Assembly: GCA_011171075.1 (NCBI GenBank)
Contig: DUFD01000041.1
Coordinates: 1-58,977 of the forward strand
From: Dehalococcoidia bacterium
GTDB taxonomy: Bacteria > Chloroflexota > Dehalococcoidia > Dehalococcoidales > Fen-1064
Length of the DNA stretch: 58,977 nucleotides
Direction: 5' to 3'
Both the position numbers and the translations under genes were made by a program. The notes beneath the pieces were generated by a model. It did not search any database. It worked only from the letters and a program-made list of their open reading frames with translations, and was not told the DNA's origin. Shown in pieces: positions 43,429-52,170 of this stretch. The number at the start of each line of letters is the position of its first letter. Positions within the stretch are counted from its first letter, which is position 1.

Positions 43429-43457
43429 TTGACATGCCCAATCGGCTCGGATACACT
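43429..43457 (+). promoter_or_regulatory. Strong promoter of the small membrane-protein gene
   Basis: Consensus TTGACA (43429-43434), exactly 17 bases, TACACT (43452-43457). It lies about 100 bases from the promoter of the divergent CetZ-like gene. Confidence 0.65.
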
Positions 43458-43487
43458 GGGATGAAAAGGCGCCGGCACTCCTGAGAG

Positions 43488-43829
43488 ATGCGTAGCATGT
43501 GGCTAGTTGATTTTATACGAAAAAGATATGCCGAGAGGACATTCCAGCGTCTCTACAATTACTGGCTGGAGAAGGATGTCCCATACAATAATAACCGGAC
43601 CACCCTTCTACGCGGTAGCGATACGGCAGGAAGGGTAGAAGAGCCTTTTGATGAAGATTTCCTGCCTAGGGAGCCTTCATACAGAGAAGCTCCAAAGACC
43701 CCAAGGGCAAGGGATATAGTGCATTTACGCCTACCGATGCGGTATGTATTCGTGGGAGTGGGCTTAATTGCGTTCCTTCTGGTAGCGCTGGCAATAGTCT
43801 CAACGGTCCTGGCTATGCAGGCCTGCTGA
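43488..43829 (+). CDS. Small single-pass membrane protein
   Basis: 113 residues (a second ATG at 43497 is possible). A basic N-terminal helix (MWLVDFIRKRYAERTFQRLYNYWLEK) is followed by a polar linker and one membrane helix near the C-terminus (RYVFVGVGLIAFLLVALAIVSTVL). It would be anchored with its N-terminus in the cytosol. I do not recognise a family. It is divergent from the CetZ-like gene with both promoters about 100 bases apart, and is followed by an unknown gene 56 bases downstream. Confidence 0.7.
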   Translation: MRSMWLVDFIRKRYAERTFQRLYNYWLEKDVPYNNNRTTLLRGSDTAGRVEEPFDEDFLPREPSYREAPKTPRARDIVHLRLPMRYVFVGVGLIAFLLVALAIVSTVLAMQAC

Positions 43830-43885
43830 CCCACCACCCCGATAAGGGGGAAATACCAATTACGGGCATAAGGAGCGGCACAAAT

Positions 43886-44653
43886 ATGCGCCTGTTAGAC
43901 AAAATAAAAGCAAGGCTAAAGGATAGAACGAGGCGTCGCTTATCTACCGATTTACGCGCCATAGGCCTGAATGCCCAGACAATGGAACGAGGCCAACCTG
44001 AAGAAGGCATCTCGGGTGGCCTTATGGGTGCTTCGCTCGGTCTGATAGCCATCCAGAACAGCCCGATAAAATGGATTAACCTGCTCGAGCACCCGGCAAG
44101 CCGCTACGCATCAGCTACCTTTACAAATGTCTACGTGGTGCCCGATAGCCGGGTTCGCAGCGGCGGTTACCTGGAACTGCGGTCAGCAAGAAGAAGAACT
44201 GCCTCTGTTTATGGACGGGTAATTGATATTGACTGGACAGCCAACTTCGTAGGGACACGGGTAGTCGTCAACCCAGATGAGGAATGGGACGAAGATATGG
44301 AGGAGCGACTCCTCGACCGGATAAACAACGATACTACCTTGAAAACAAACTTAATCAGGCTAAACGAGGATATCACGGTACGCAGCGTCCCGAATTTCTG
44401 GTGCTGGGCAATATCATCCGGTAGTTACCAGGAGAGCGGATATTCGTACGAGCACAAGAAGTTGGCACCATCCCGGGAACAGTGGGACTGCTTCGAGGTA
44501 ATAGCCTGGCACTTAGTGGAAGCCAGTGCGGCCGGAAAACCTTCTAAAGATAAAGATAGTGAAGCTGAGGAGAGCCACGAAGCCAGCCCAGTTAGTAACG
44601 AAGAGCCGCCCGAAACAGAGTCGCCAGAAGAGCCGTCAGAGCAGAACAGTTAA
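43886..44653 (+). CDS. Unknown protein with acidic C-terminal tail
   Basis: 255 residues. The N-terminal 25 residues are basic and amphipathic (MRLLDKIKARLKDRTRRRLS), suggesting membrane or nucleic-acid contact. The middle has beta-strand patches (TFTNVYVVPDSRVRSGGYLEL, VIDIDWTANFVGTRVVV). The last ~45 residues are Glu/Pro/Ser-rich and disordered. No family known to me. AAGGAG precedes the ATG. It follows the small membrane protein and belongs with the CetZ-like cluster by position. Confidence 0.7.
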   Translation: MRLLDKIKARLKDRTRRRLSTDLRAIGLNAQTMERGQPEEGISGGLMGASLGLIAIQNSPIKWINLLEHPASRYASATFTNVYVVPDSRVRSGGYLELRSARRRTASVYGRVIDIDWTANFVGTRVVVNPDEEWDEDMEERLLDRINNDTTLKTNLIRLNEDITVRSVPNFWCWAISSGSYQESGYSYEHKKLAPSREQWDCFEVIAWHLVEASAAGKPSKDKDSEAEESHEASPVSNEEPPETESPEEPSEQNS

Positions 44654-44918
44654 TAGAAAATAGCTGTTCTCTGCCTTGCCTTATTTATAGAGCCAGGCTG
44701 AACTTTATTCGATACTTCACCATAAGCTATTTCTAATGTCCCAACGAAGAGTACGTGATGCCATTCATATGTTACCCGAATTAAGAATTAAATTGACACA
44801 AACAAGCCATGAGATTTAACATTAACATCAACCAGTCTAACCTGTGGTAAGGGCAATGTGTGGCAGGTTCTGGTCTGCCTCAAATGGAACGGGTAAAAAC
44901 AAAATCGAGGAGTTGAAT

Positions 44919-45722
44919 ATGTCCGAGACTGTTTTATTGAAGGAGCGGCGAGAACGGATAGCGATACTGACCATGAACAGGCCTGATAAGTTGAACGCCC
45001 TGAACAAAGAACTCCAGGACAGTATCATCGAAGCCTGCCAGGAAATACGCAATGACGACGATGTCTGGGCGGTGGTACTCACCGGCAACGGACGTGGTTT
45101 CAGTTCCGGGGCTGATTTAAGTGGCGGCCGTCTCCCTGGTAGTGAAGAGCCAATCACCCGTCAGGCACGTCTGGACGTTTATGGCTGGGTGGGAAATCTG
45201 TCCACGGCAATCTACCGCACCATCGATAAACCCATCATCGCTGCCGTGAATGGCGTGGCCGCCGGTGCAGGAATGTCGGTAGCGTGTGCCTGCGACATGC
45301 GGGTCGGTTCAGAGAACTCGCGTTTCAAAGTGGTGTTCATCGAGCGTAGCCTCAGTCCTGATACGGGTCTGTCATTTTTCCTGCCCCGCATCGTAGGCTA
45401 TGGCCGTGCCTGTGACTTGGTCTATACCAGTCGCTTCGTAGAGGCCGACGAAGCCTATCGTATCGGCCTGCTCGACCGCCTAGTACCGGCCGACAAACTC
45501 ATAGACGAAGCCGTGGAACTGGCCAACCAAATAGCCTTCTGGCCGCCGGTAGCCATGCAGTCAACCAAGCGCGTCCTCCAGCAGAGTATGGAGTCCAGCT
45601 TCGAAGAGCAACTGGTAAACGAACACTGGGGCCTCGCACAGGCACGTAGGGCGCCACATGACGTGCAGGAATCCGGGGCCTCGTTTATGGAACGCCGCCC
45701 ACCGCGGTTTACGGGACAATGA
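44919..45722 (+). CDS. Enoyl-CoA hydratase/isomerase (crotonase) family
   Basis: 267 residues from ATG 44919, behind GAGGAG; the frame is open from 44844 but the extra residues are not conserved. IAILTMNRPDKLNALNKEL and VLTGNGRGFSSGADLSGG supply the first oxyanion hole, and AAVNGVAAGAGMSVACACDMRVGSENSRF the second. The catalytic glutamate position is in FIERSLSPDTGLSFFL (Glu-Arg-Ser-Leu; the typical second acidic residue, replaced by Asp, gives an isomerase-like pattern). It acts on CoA thioesters. ATGA overlap with the methyltransferase downstream. Confidence 0.92.
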   Translation: MSETVLLKERRERIAILTMNRPDKLNALNKELQDSIIEACQEIRNDDDVWAVVLTGNGRGFSSGADLSGGRLPGSEEPITRQARLDVYGWVGNLSTAIYRTIDKPIIAAVNGVAAGAGMSVACACDMRVGSENSRFKVVFIERSLSPDTGLSFFLPRIVGYGRACDLVYTSRFVEADEAYRIGLLDRLVPADKLIDEAVELANQIAFWPPVAMQSTKRVLQQSMESSFEEQLVNEHWGLAQARRAPHDVQESGASFMERRPPRFTGQ

Positions 45723-46537
45723 CCGAGCAGCCTTCACCTGACTTCCCCGAGTATAACGGCCAGACCGCCGGTGTCTGGGACCGCCTTGCCGAGTGGTGGG
45801 ACGACAAGATTGGCGACGGCAATGATTTCCAGGACTACCTGATAGAGCCAGCCAGTGAGCGCTTGCTGGCACTGCAGCCCGGCGAGCAGGTGCTGGATAT
45901 TGCCTGCGGGGCGGGACGTTTCACCCGCCGTATGGCTGCCCTGGGCGCCATTATTACCGCTATTGACCACTCGGAGAAATTCGTCCAACGGGCCCGCGAA
46001 CGCACCACCGAAAACACTGATAAAATCGAGTACCGCGTCCTTGATGCCACAGACACGTCAGCAATGATGACCCTGGGTAAAAATCGGTTCGATGCCGCCG
46101 TCTGCACCATGGGCCTGATGGACATGTCATCAATCGAACCGCTCATCGCCACCCTGCCGAAGCTACTCAAGCCCGATGGACGGTTCGTTTTTTCAGTTAC
46201 ACACCCGGTCTTTAACTCCGGAACCTCCCGCCAGGTGGCCGAACAGTACAACAAAGACGGCGAGATAATAACCCGGTCTGGCGTAACCGTAACGGACTAT
46301 GCCAGACCTTATGTCTACATGGGAATCGGAATCTACGGGCAGCCAGTTCAGCAGCACTACTTCCACCGGCCAATCAGCCTGCTGTTCAACACCTGTTTCA
46401 AGCATGGATTCGCTCTCAACGGCATAGAAGAGCCGACATTACCCGAGGAACTAAAGGGCAAATCGAGAATGCCGTTGTCTTTTAATAACATGCCCTCGAT
46501 TCCACCGGTGCTGGTGGCTCGGATGGTACTAAAGTAG
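45719..46537 (+). CDS. Class I SAM-dependent methyltransferase
   Basis: 272 residues. VLDIACGAGRFTRRMAALGAIITAIDHSEKFVQRAR gives SAM motif I and the acidic end of beta-2; YRVLDATDTSAM and FDAAVCTMGLMDM are motifs II/III. LKPDGRFVFSVTHPVF follows. Resembles UbiE/UbiG-type small-molecule methyltransferases. Overlaps the hydratase gene as ATGA, so co-translated. Substrate unknown. Confidence 0.88.
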   Translation: MTEQPSPDFPEYNGQTAGVWDRLAEWWDDKIGDGNDFQDYLIEPASERLLALQPGEQVLDIACGAGRFTRRMAALGAIITAIDHSEKFVQRARERTTENTDKIEYRVLDATDTSAMMTLGKNRFDAAVCTMGLMDMSSIEPLIATLPKLLKPDGRFVFSVTHPVFNSGTSRQVAEQYNKDGEIITRSGVTVTDYARPYVYMGIGIYGQPVQQHYFHRPISLLFNTCFKHGFALNGIEEPTLPEELKGKSRMPLSFNNMPSIPPVLVARMVLK

Positions 46538-46552
46538 CAGTGGAGTGCAGGA

Positions 46553-47521
46553 ATGCGAGTAATAATATATGGGGCGGGGGCAATCGGCGGGGTGGTGGGC
46601 GGTCACCTGGCACTTACCGGTACAGAGGCAGTGCTGATTGGCCGTCCCGGCCACGTTAACGCCGTCAACCAGCATGGACTGCGCTTCATAACACCGACGG
46701 GTACTCACGATTTGCGAATACCCGCCGTGACTGCACCGGACCAGATTGAATTCACACCCGACGATGTTGTTCTGCTGTGTGTCAAGGGACAGAACACCGA
46801 TGAGGCACTCCGCGACCTGCACGCCGCAATAGCGGATGTCCCTGTCTTCTGTTTCCAGAACGGCGTCAGAAATGAGGAAATTGCCGCATCCTATTTCCCC
46901 AGGGTCTACGGCACCATGGTACGAGTAGGTGGTGTATATATCAACGATGGCGAGGTGACCGCCCGGCGTGACCCACCCGGCTGGCTTATTATGGGGTGTT
47001 ATCCCACCGGTACGGACAACCTTGTTGAAACGGTGGCTGAGAGACTGCGTGCCGCCGGATTCTTTGTACTGGTCACACCGGACGTAATGCCCTATAAGTG
47101 GGGCAAACTGATGGGTAACCTGGCCAACTCAATCGTGGCCATCACCAGCACCAGGGACGGTGATTTCGACCGTATCTTCAGGGCGACCCAAGAAGAGGCG
47201 CAGGAGTTGTTGGCACAGGCAGGCATCCGCTGGGTATCCAACCAGCAACTTGCCGAGGAATGGCCTGACAGTGCCGTCCGGCCCCGCTCTGTCCTGCAGG
47301 TCGATGCTCAAAGCTCCACCTGGCAGAGCCTGTCACGTCGGCAGGGCACGGTCGAGACCGACTTTCTCAACGGGGAGATTGTCCGGCTGGCCGAGCGACT
47401 GGGCACCCGGGCACCAATTAATGAAGCTCTGTTGCGTATCATGCAGGAAATGGCCGCCAACCGAGAGCCTCCAGGCAAGTACACCCCTACCGAGCTCTGC
47501 CGTATGGTCGGTCTTACCTAA
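46553..47521 (+). CDS. Ketopantoate reductase family protein (PanE/ApbA)
   Basis: 322 residues. VIIYGAGAIGGVVGGHLALTG is the NADP site; VKGQNTDEAL, FQNGVRNEE (Asn motif) and KWGKLMGNLANSIVAIT (catalytic Lys) are PanE signatures. Usual length is ~300. Typical PanE makes pantoate for CoA, but many relatives act on other 2-keto acids, and the hydratase-methyltransferase neighbours suggest a catabolic role. GGAGTGCAGGA precedes the ATG; 15 bases after the methyltransferase gene. Confidence 0.87.
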   Translation: MRVIIYGAGAIGGVVGGHLALTGTEAVLIGRPGHVNAVNQHGLRFITPTGTHDLRIPAVTAPDQIEFTPDDVVLLCVKGQNTDEALRDLHAAIADVPVFCFQNGVRNEEIAASYFPRVYGTMVRVGGVYINDGEVTARRDPPGWLIMGCYPTGTDNLVETVAERLRAAGFFVLVTPDVMPYKWGKLMGNLANSIVAITSTRDGDFDRIFRATQEEAQELLAQAGIRWVSNQQLAEEWPDSAVRPRSVLQVDAQSSTWQSLSRRQGTVETDFLNGEIVRLAERLGTRAPINEALLRIMQEMAANREPPGKYTPTELCRMVGLT

Positions 47522-47590
47522 GGCCGGTAGTCACTCCAGGTAGATGCCTTTGTTGAACCAGGAATTTGGTGTATTAACCCGCCAAACAAA

Positions 47591-47650
47591 CACCGGGACG
47601 TTTGTCCAGCCATCACATAGTTATCTGATGCCGCTTTCGTTTTTAGCTAA
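47591..47650 (+). repeat. Dispersed intergenic repeat, copy A
   Basis: Shares CACCGGGACGTTTGTCCAGC and a following TGATGCCG-TTTCGTTT-type tail with copies at 48628, 49424 and 56459. It contains GACGTTTGTC, a short hairpin arm pair. Confidence 0.7.
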
Positions 47651-48465
47651 GAGTAGTTGCTAATCCAGTCAAGGGTAAAGGGGTGAAAATTAGTAGTATC
47701 AAGGATGTTAAAAACTTCTTGCCAAGTTATAGTAGTATGCGAATCTGATTTGACATTTGAATTATTAACCAAGAAAACAAATTTAGTTTCTATTCCCAGC
47801 AAATCTTCCATCATATATTTTTGCAAAGAAGTCTGAGAAATCCTTTCTTTTATACCTCTTTTATTGAATACTGCCTCCTCGTTTGGGTTAGCAGGATAAT
47901 GGCCTTCTCCGGATTCAAGTTTCGCTTCTATACAAATGGCAGAATCTTTGGACGTATGAATTACGATATCCGGTTTAATATTGAATGACCATTTAAACTT
48001 ACATACCTTTTCAAATTCTTCGTTATTATCTACCGTCTGATTGAAACCTTTTACATTGATCTTCGGATTACCGATGATACTCCAATTTCCCGGGCTCTGT
48101 ATGAACTGGTTTGATGGTTTAGGAACACAACCAAAGTAAGTGTTAAACTCCAAGATTGATGTTGATTTCAATTCAGCAATATTGGTTGGTTCAAGTAGTT
48201 CTAATATAATATTTCTCTTCACATCATTCTCATACTCTTTATCTATGTTATGCCATAAATCCCTTAAGAATGCGTATTCAAAATATATACCGAAATCATT
48301 TCCATTACAGGGATTATCATCGCCGATAAGCCTTAAGAACCTTTGTGCATTATTATTATGCAGAAGTGCATAATAGAAGATAGCAGCAAGATTACGTTCT
48401 TCACGATTGATATGACTGTAATTCTTATTGAAACTTAGAATTGTTCTAATATTTTGTGTTTTCAC
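47647..48465 (-). CDS. PD-(D/E)XK nuclease-like protein, orphan
   Basis: 272 residues, AT-rich. PDIVIHTSKDSAICIEAKLESG contains the spaced Asp166 and Glu180-x-Lys182 of the PD-(D/E)XK nuclease fold, and QTSLQKYMMEDLLG (Gln211) resembles the downstream QxxxY motif of RecB/Cas4-type nucleases. No methyltransferase, helicase or restriction partner is adjacent. AT content and the flanking repeats suggest transfer; a defence or mobile-element role is likely but unproven. Confidence 0.6.
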   Translation of the reverse strand: MKTQNIRTILSFNKNYSHINREERNLAAIFYYALLHNNNAQRFLRLIGDDNPCNGNDFGIYFEYAFLRDLWHNIDKEYENDVKRNIILELLEPTNIAELKSTSILEFNTYFGCVPKPSNQFIQSPGNWSIIGNPKINVKGFNQTVDNNEEFEKVCKFKWSFNIKPDIVIHTSKDSAICIEAKLESGEGHYPANPNEEAVFNKRGIKERISQTSLQKYMMEDLLGIETKFVFLVNNSNVKSDSHTTITWQEVFNILDTTNFHPFTLDWISNYS

Positions 48466-48627
48466 AGGTGCACCTCAAAATCATTGAATTATTATCACCA
48501 TAGTATATCACTCCCTTATGTTTATGTGAATTACTTTAGAGTACTTAGTACGGGATTATGAGCACTAGACCTAATTATCAGATGTGGTTCAAACACGGGC
48601 AATAAGAAGATAAAGCTTATATGGGTA

Positions 48628-48690
48628 TCACCGGGATGCTAGTCCAGCCGTGCGTATAGCTATTTGATGCCGTTTTCGTTTGAGATAATA
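48628..48690 (+). repeat. Dispersed intergenic repeat, copy B
   Basis: CACCGGGATGCTAGTCCAGC, then CGTGCGTATAGCTATTTGATG and CCGTTTTCGTTT: the same unit as 47591 with scattered differences. Lies in the 255-base gap between the nuclease and GNAT genes. Confidence 0.75.
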
Positions 48691-48720
48691 GGAAAGAGAA
48701 ATACTTTTTCTATTGGTTTA

Positions 48721-49293
48721 CTATAAGTATTTCCTCATTATTGGTCGGCGTGGAGATCTCCTCATTACTTCGACAAATCCATTCTCAAGGTAAACCGGAA
48801 TAACTCCCGTATATGCAGCTGAAGATCGGACTCCTTGTTGTGTATCAAACGGATATGACTCGATGATATGCGCTCCATTGCCTACCGCCCAGTCGATTGC
48901 TGCGTTCAGTAGACCCCGCATAAGACCTTTTCTCCTGTACTGTTTACCAATATAAAAACATGTAACAGACCAGACGAGTTGGTCATCAACGGGGGCCAAG
49001 ACTTTTGCCCGTGCGAGTCTTGAGTACGCTTCCCTAGGCTCAACAGCACACCATCCTGCTGGCTCGTTGCCCTGATAGGCTAACACTCCAGGAACCATTC
49101 CAGATTTAACTAATGACTTGAATTCCAGACGATTCGGTTCACCACGCATCTTGTTGAATTCAGACGGAGTTTGCTTCCAAAACATGCACCAGCATCCTCC
49201 CATCGCACCCCGTTTCCCAAAAAGCTGCTCCAGATTATCCCAATCCTCCGCTGCTAACGGACGAAATTCAAATAACTGCCCTTCAATTTCCAT
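48721..49293 (-). CDS. GNAT N-acetyltransferase
   Basis: 190 residues from ATG 49293; a longer frame reaches 49311. FRPLAAEDWDNLEQLF opens the domain; GGCWCMFWKQTP and the acetyl-CoA loop RRKGLMRGLLNAAIDWA (RxxGxG/A-type) are seen, then ESYPFDTQQ and a final FVEVMRRSPRRPIMRKYL. This is the type annotated as YoaP/EF_0007-like acetyltransferase. Substrate unknown. It is AT-richer than core genes. Confidence 0.78.
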   Translation of the reverse strand: MEIEGQLFEFRPLAAEDWDNLEQLFGKRGAMGGCWCMFWKQTPSEFNKMRGEPNRLEFKSLVKSGMVPGVLAYQGNEPAGWCAVEPREAYSRLARAKVLAPVDDQLVWSVTCFYIGKQYRRKGLMRGLLNAAIDWAVGNGAHIIESYPFDTQQGVRSSAAYTGVIPVYLENGFVEVMRRSPRRPIMRKYL

Positions 49294-49423
49294 GATATGC
49301 TCCAAAATCATTTTTCTTATCAGGCCTACAGATTGTAGTTAGTGTCCGGTTTTTTGTCAACATATTAGTACGGCCAGCCCTTTACTGAGGTTAATGAACC
49401 GTCCTTTTGTTAATACAAGATTG

Positions 49424-49484
49424 ACATCGCGATGTTTGTCCAGCCGTGCGTATAAAAACATGATTCGGTTTTTGTTTTTAGCGG
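49424..49484 (+). repeat. Dispersed intergenic repeat, copy C
   Basis: CATCGCGATGTTTGTCCAGC, then CGTGCGTATA and a TGATTCGGTTTTTGTTTTTAGC tail. Most diverged of the four copies in the centre. Confidence 0.65.
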
Positions 49485-49621
49485 GATTATATACTCAAGC
49501 AAGGAACGATTATCAGTAAAATGAAGCTGGGGCAATCCCATCCTGTTCATTACCAAAATTGCCTGCTTTTCTCAGGAGGTCTGACGCCATCGGAAAACAT
49601 CTGTTACAAAAATAATCTTTA

Positions 49622-49630
49622 TGGTATAAT
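49622..49630 (+). promoter_or_regulatory. Extended -10 promoter of the pilin-like gene
   Basis: TG-G-TATAAT (49622-49630). The leader to the ATG is about 115 bases. Confidence 0.5.
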
Positions 49631-49750
49631 TCTCCAATATTTCTGTGTGCGCATTTGGGCGTTGGGACTAGCAGAGGTGCAAACTGACTAGCTAAAAATA
49701 AGACAACATGGTAACTGCAAAAATTGTTGCCATGACGAGAAGGAGAAGTT

Positions 49751-50203
49751 ATGCAGCGGCTATTGACAGACGAGCGTGGAATCGCGATGATCCTAATCAT
49801 TGTATTGAGCGTACTGGGTGTGGTGGTAGTTGGGGCTGTTGTGGCGGGGGCGGTAATCTTGTCCAACGACGTGGCCATCACAGTGACTAACCAGAGCTGT
49901 GGAACCTGGGATGTCGCTGAAGGGTCGGCGGCAATGGGATTCAATTTCCTGCCTGGTATCAACGTTCCTGAGCAGATTGCCGAGGGTGAAACAGTCCTGG
50001 TCCAATTTCCCAAACTCTTTGTTGATTCGGTCACAATCACATATGACAGCGTGGAGGTGCACGCTTTCGGCCAAACATTTACATTAGGCACTTCAGCCGT
50101 CGACATGCAACTCTCCACATGGGATGGTACGCCATTAGCTGCATTGGTCGGTAGTCAAGTTGAAATATCAGGAGACCATACGCTGGTTATGGAGTGCAGA
50201 TAG
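49751..50203 (+). CDS. Small exported protein with pilin-like N-terminus
   Basis: 150 residues. A short charged start (MQRLLTDERG) precedes one long hydrophobic stretch (IAMILIIVLSVLGVVVVGAVVAGAVIL), then a beta-rich, Cys-containing domain ending in HTLVMECR. The DERGIAMILIIV arrangement resembles type IV pilin/PilX-like leaders, but the Gly-Phe prepilin cleavage site is not clear. GGAG precedes the ATG. It could instead be a simple membrane-anchored lipid-exposed domain protein. No pilus genes are nearby. Confidence 0.65.
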   Translation: MQRLLTDERGIAMILIIVLSVLGVVVVGAVVAGAVILSNDVAITVTNQSCGTWDVAEGSAAMGFNFLPGINVPEQIAEGETVLVQFPKLFVDSVTITYDSVEVHAFGQTFTLGTSAVDMQLSTWDGTPLAALVGSQVEISGDHTLVMECR

Positions 50204-50234
50204 ATTTATTTTCAAGTTTTACTCCGAGAATTAC

Positions 50235-51962
50235 CTACGTATCTCCCTCCGAGCTAAACTCGGCGACCCTGTCATCCTGTTCAACCTCAGTAACGGTACG
50301 CTGGATTTTGGTCTTTTTCCAACCGCTTACTGATAAGATTCGCCTGATAAACTCCAGACTCGCCTCATACTCTGGGCTGATAAGCTCAATAACTCCCATG
50401 TTCTTAAGAAGCTCGGCTTCTCTTGTTCGATGGACCCGCGCAATGATATTTATCTTCGGATTAATCTCCCGGGCGTATTTAACGGTGTTGACCGCAGCCA
50501 GGGGGTCGGGGAAAGTCACCACCAGTATACTGGCATTATTTAAACCTGCCTGGGACAAAACGTGCATGTTGCTGGCATCGCCATAAATGCGCGGTTTACG
50601 GTTACGCCGCAACTCTGCTATACGCTCAGGGTCAATCTCAATGACCATGTAAGGGATTTCAGCATCTTCCAAACCTTGAGTAACATTTCGTCCAATTCTC
50701 CCATAACCAGCAACCACCACTCGCTCCTTAATGGGGGACGAATCATCAACAGGCGGGATAGATGTTTCCGCCTTGCCAAGCACCTGCGCAGCACGAACTG
50801 GAATTGCGCGCGGGTACCAGCGAGAGACCAAACCGAGCAACAGTGGTGTCAGCAACATAGACAGTATAGCAGTGGACAAAATTAGCGAATAGAACTCCTG
50901 GGATACAACACCTGTGCTAAGACCTCCCTGTGCTATGATGAAACCAAATTCACCAATCTGAAAAAGACCAACGCCGGATAGTACCGCTATCCGATTACTG
51001 TGTCCGAACAAACGAACTACCATAAAAACAACCAGCACCTTTATCACGACAACAATGCATACGGTTATGGCGACTAATGCCCACTCGTCAATAAGAAATC
51101 TTGGGTCCAGTAGCATACCCATCGAAATGAAAAACAGCGTGGCAAATATATCTCTTAATGGAGTAATTTCAGCCGTGGCCTGGTAGCCGAACCGTGGCCC
51201 ACGAAGTACCAGACCAATCAGAAAGGCACCAAAGACCATGGAAAGTCCCAGGATTTGAGTCCCGACGGCAGCACCCAGGCAAAGTACCAGCATGGTAAGA
51301 AGAAACAACTCACGAGACCGGACACCACCAACACGACCCATTAGCCAGGGAAGCACCCACAAACCTGAAACAATAGCTATACCTACAAATAGTGCTGCTT
51401 TACCTACGGCTATCCCCAAAGTAAGCGGTAGGCTTTGGTCAGTGCCACCCAGAACAGGCATGACTACCATCATTAAAACTACGGCCACATCTTGAAGAAT
51501 AAGAATCGCAATCATGATACGCCCGTGCACGGAGTTCAGCTCTCCCCGCTCCATCAATAGCTTGAGACAAACCGCAGTGCTACTTAATGAGATAATCAAG
51601 CCAAACACAACGGACTGAACGACGGGCCATCCAAGCAAGGTAATGCCTGCCGCTAGACCAAGTGCGAACGTAATTGTGATTTGGGCCACACCGCCCCACA
51701 TACCTACCTTGCCTAATTCCCGGAATTGGGCAACAGAAATCTCAAGTCCCAAGGTGAACATCAGTAAAGCAACACCTATAGTTGCCGTGGTTTCAACTAG
51801 CTCGACATCGCCAACCATGCCAAGAGCATGAGGTCCGACAGCTACTCCGATTGCCAAGTACCCTAATAGGACAGGCTGTCTTAGCCGATGTGCTATCATA
51901 CCCCCTACCAGGGCTGCCGCTAGCAGGATTGCCAAGCTAACAAGTGCGTCTGTTTGATGCAT
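50235..51962 (-). CDS. Kef-type monovalent cation/proton antiporter (CPA2) with RCK domain
   Basis: 575 residues. About 12 membrane helices over residues 5-385, with the CPA2 feature FGLIISLSSTAVCLKLL and FGAFLIGLVLRGP, and GEFGFIIAQGG. A C-terminal TrkA-N/RCK Rossmann domain (VVVAGYGRIGRNVTQGLEDAEIPYMVIEIDPER from about residue 415) senses nucleotides. Similar to K+/H+ efflux antiporters KefB/YbaL. No glutathione-gating partner (KefF/G) is nearby. It is divergent from a CBS-domain gene, a possible regulatory partner. Confidence 0.9.
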   Translation of the reverse strand: MHQTDALVSLAILLAAALVGGMIAHRLRQPVLLGYLAIGVAVGPHALGMVGDVELVETTATIGVALLMFTLGLEISVAQFRELGKVGMWGGVAQITITFALGLAAGITLLGWPVVQSVVFGLIISLSSTAVCLKLLMERGELNSVHGRIMIAILILQDVAVVLMMVVMPVLGGTDQSLPLTLGIAVGKAALFVGIAIVSGLWVLPWLMGRVGGVRSRELFLLTMLVLCLGAAVGTQILGLSMVFGAFLIGLVLRGPRFGYQATAEITPLRDIFATLFFISMGMLLDPRFLIDEWALVAITVCIVVVIKVLVVFMVVRLFGHSNRIAVLSGVGLFQIGEFGFIIAQGGLSTGVVSQEFYSLILSTAILSMLLTPLLLGLVSRWYPRAIPVRAAQVLGKAETSIPPVDDSSPIKERVVVAGYGRIGRNVTQGLEDAEIPYMVIEIDPERIAELRRNRKPRIYGDASNMHVLSQAGLNNASILVVTFPDPLAAVNTVKYAREINPKINIIARVHRTREAELLKNMGVIELISPEYEASLEFIRRILSVSGWKKTKIQRTVTEVEQDDRVAEFSSEGDT

Positions 51963-52170
51963 ATCTCTACCTGAGTCCTATACATGCATTCAGTGATTTT
52001 GCCCATTTTAAGGACACTTTTCTCCTTTCACTGTATAATAAATAAGAATTTAATCCAGTGCAATTACGTTGTGGGCATCTCATCAATTACTTTTAATTCC
52101 GTCTTCACAATTACACACGCTGAAGTAATAAGAACGCGATGCCGAAACTGCAAGGAGGGAGACCTGGATA

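Larger units (their letters stand above)
49294..49750. other. Gene-free stretch between GNAT and pilin-like genes
   Basis: 457 bases. Holds repeat copy C (49424-49484) and the extended -10 at 49622. No convincing gene; the antisense frame across 49513-50118 is a shadow of the pilin-like gene. Confidence 0.5.

Noticed and set aside
49513-50118. 201-codon minus-strand frame over the pilin-like gene
   Set aside because: The plus-strand frame has a ribosome-binding site, an extended -10 and a clear membrane helix; the minus frame has none of these.
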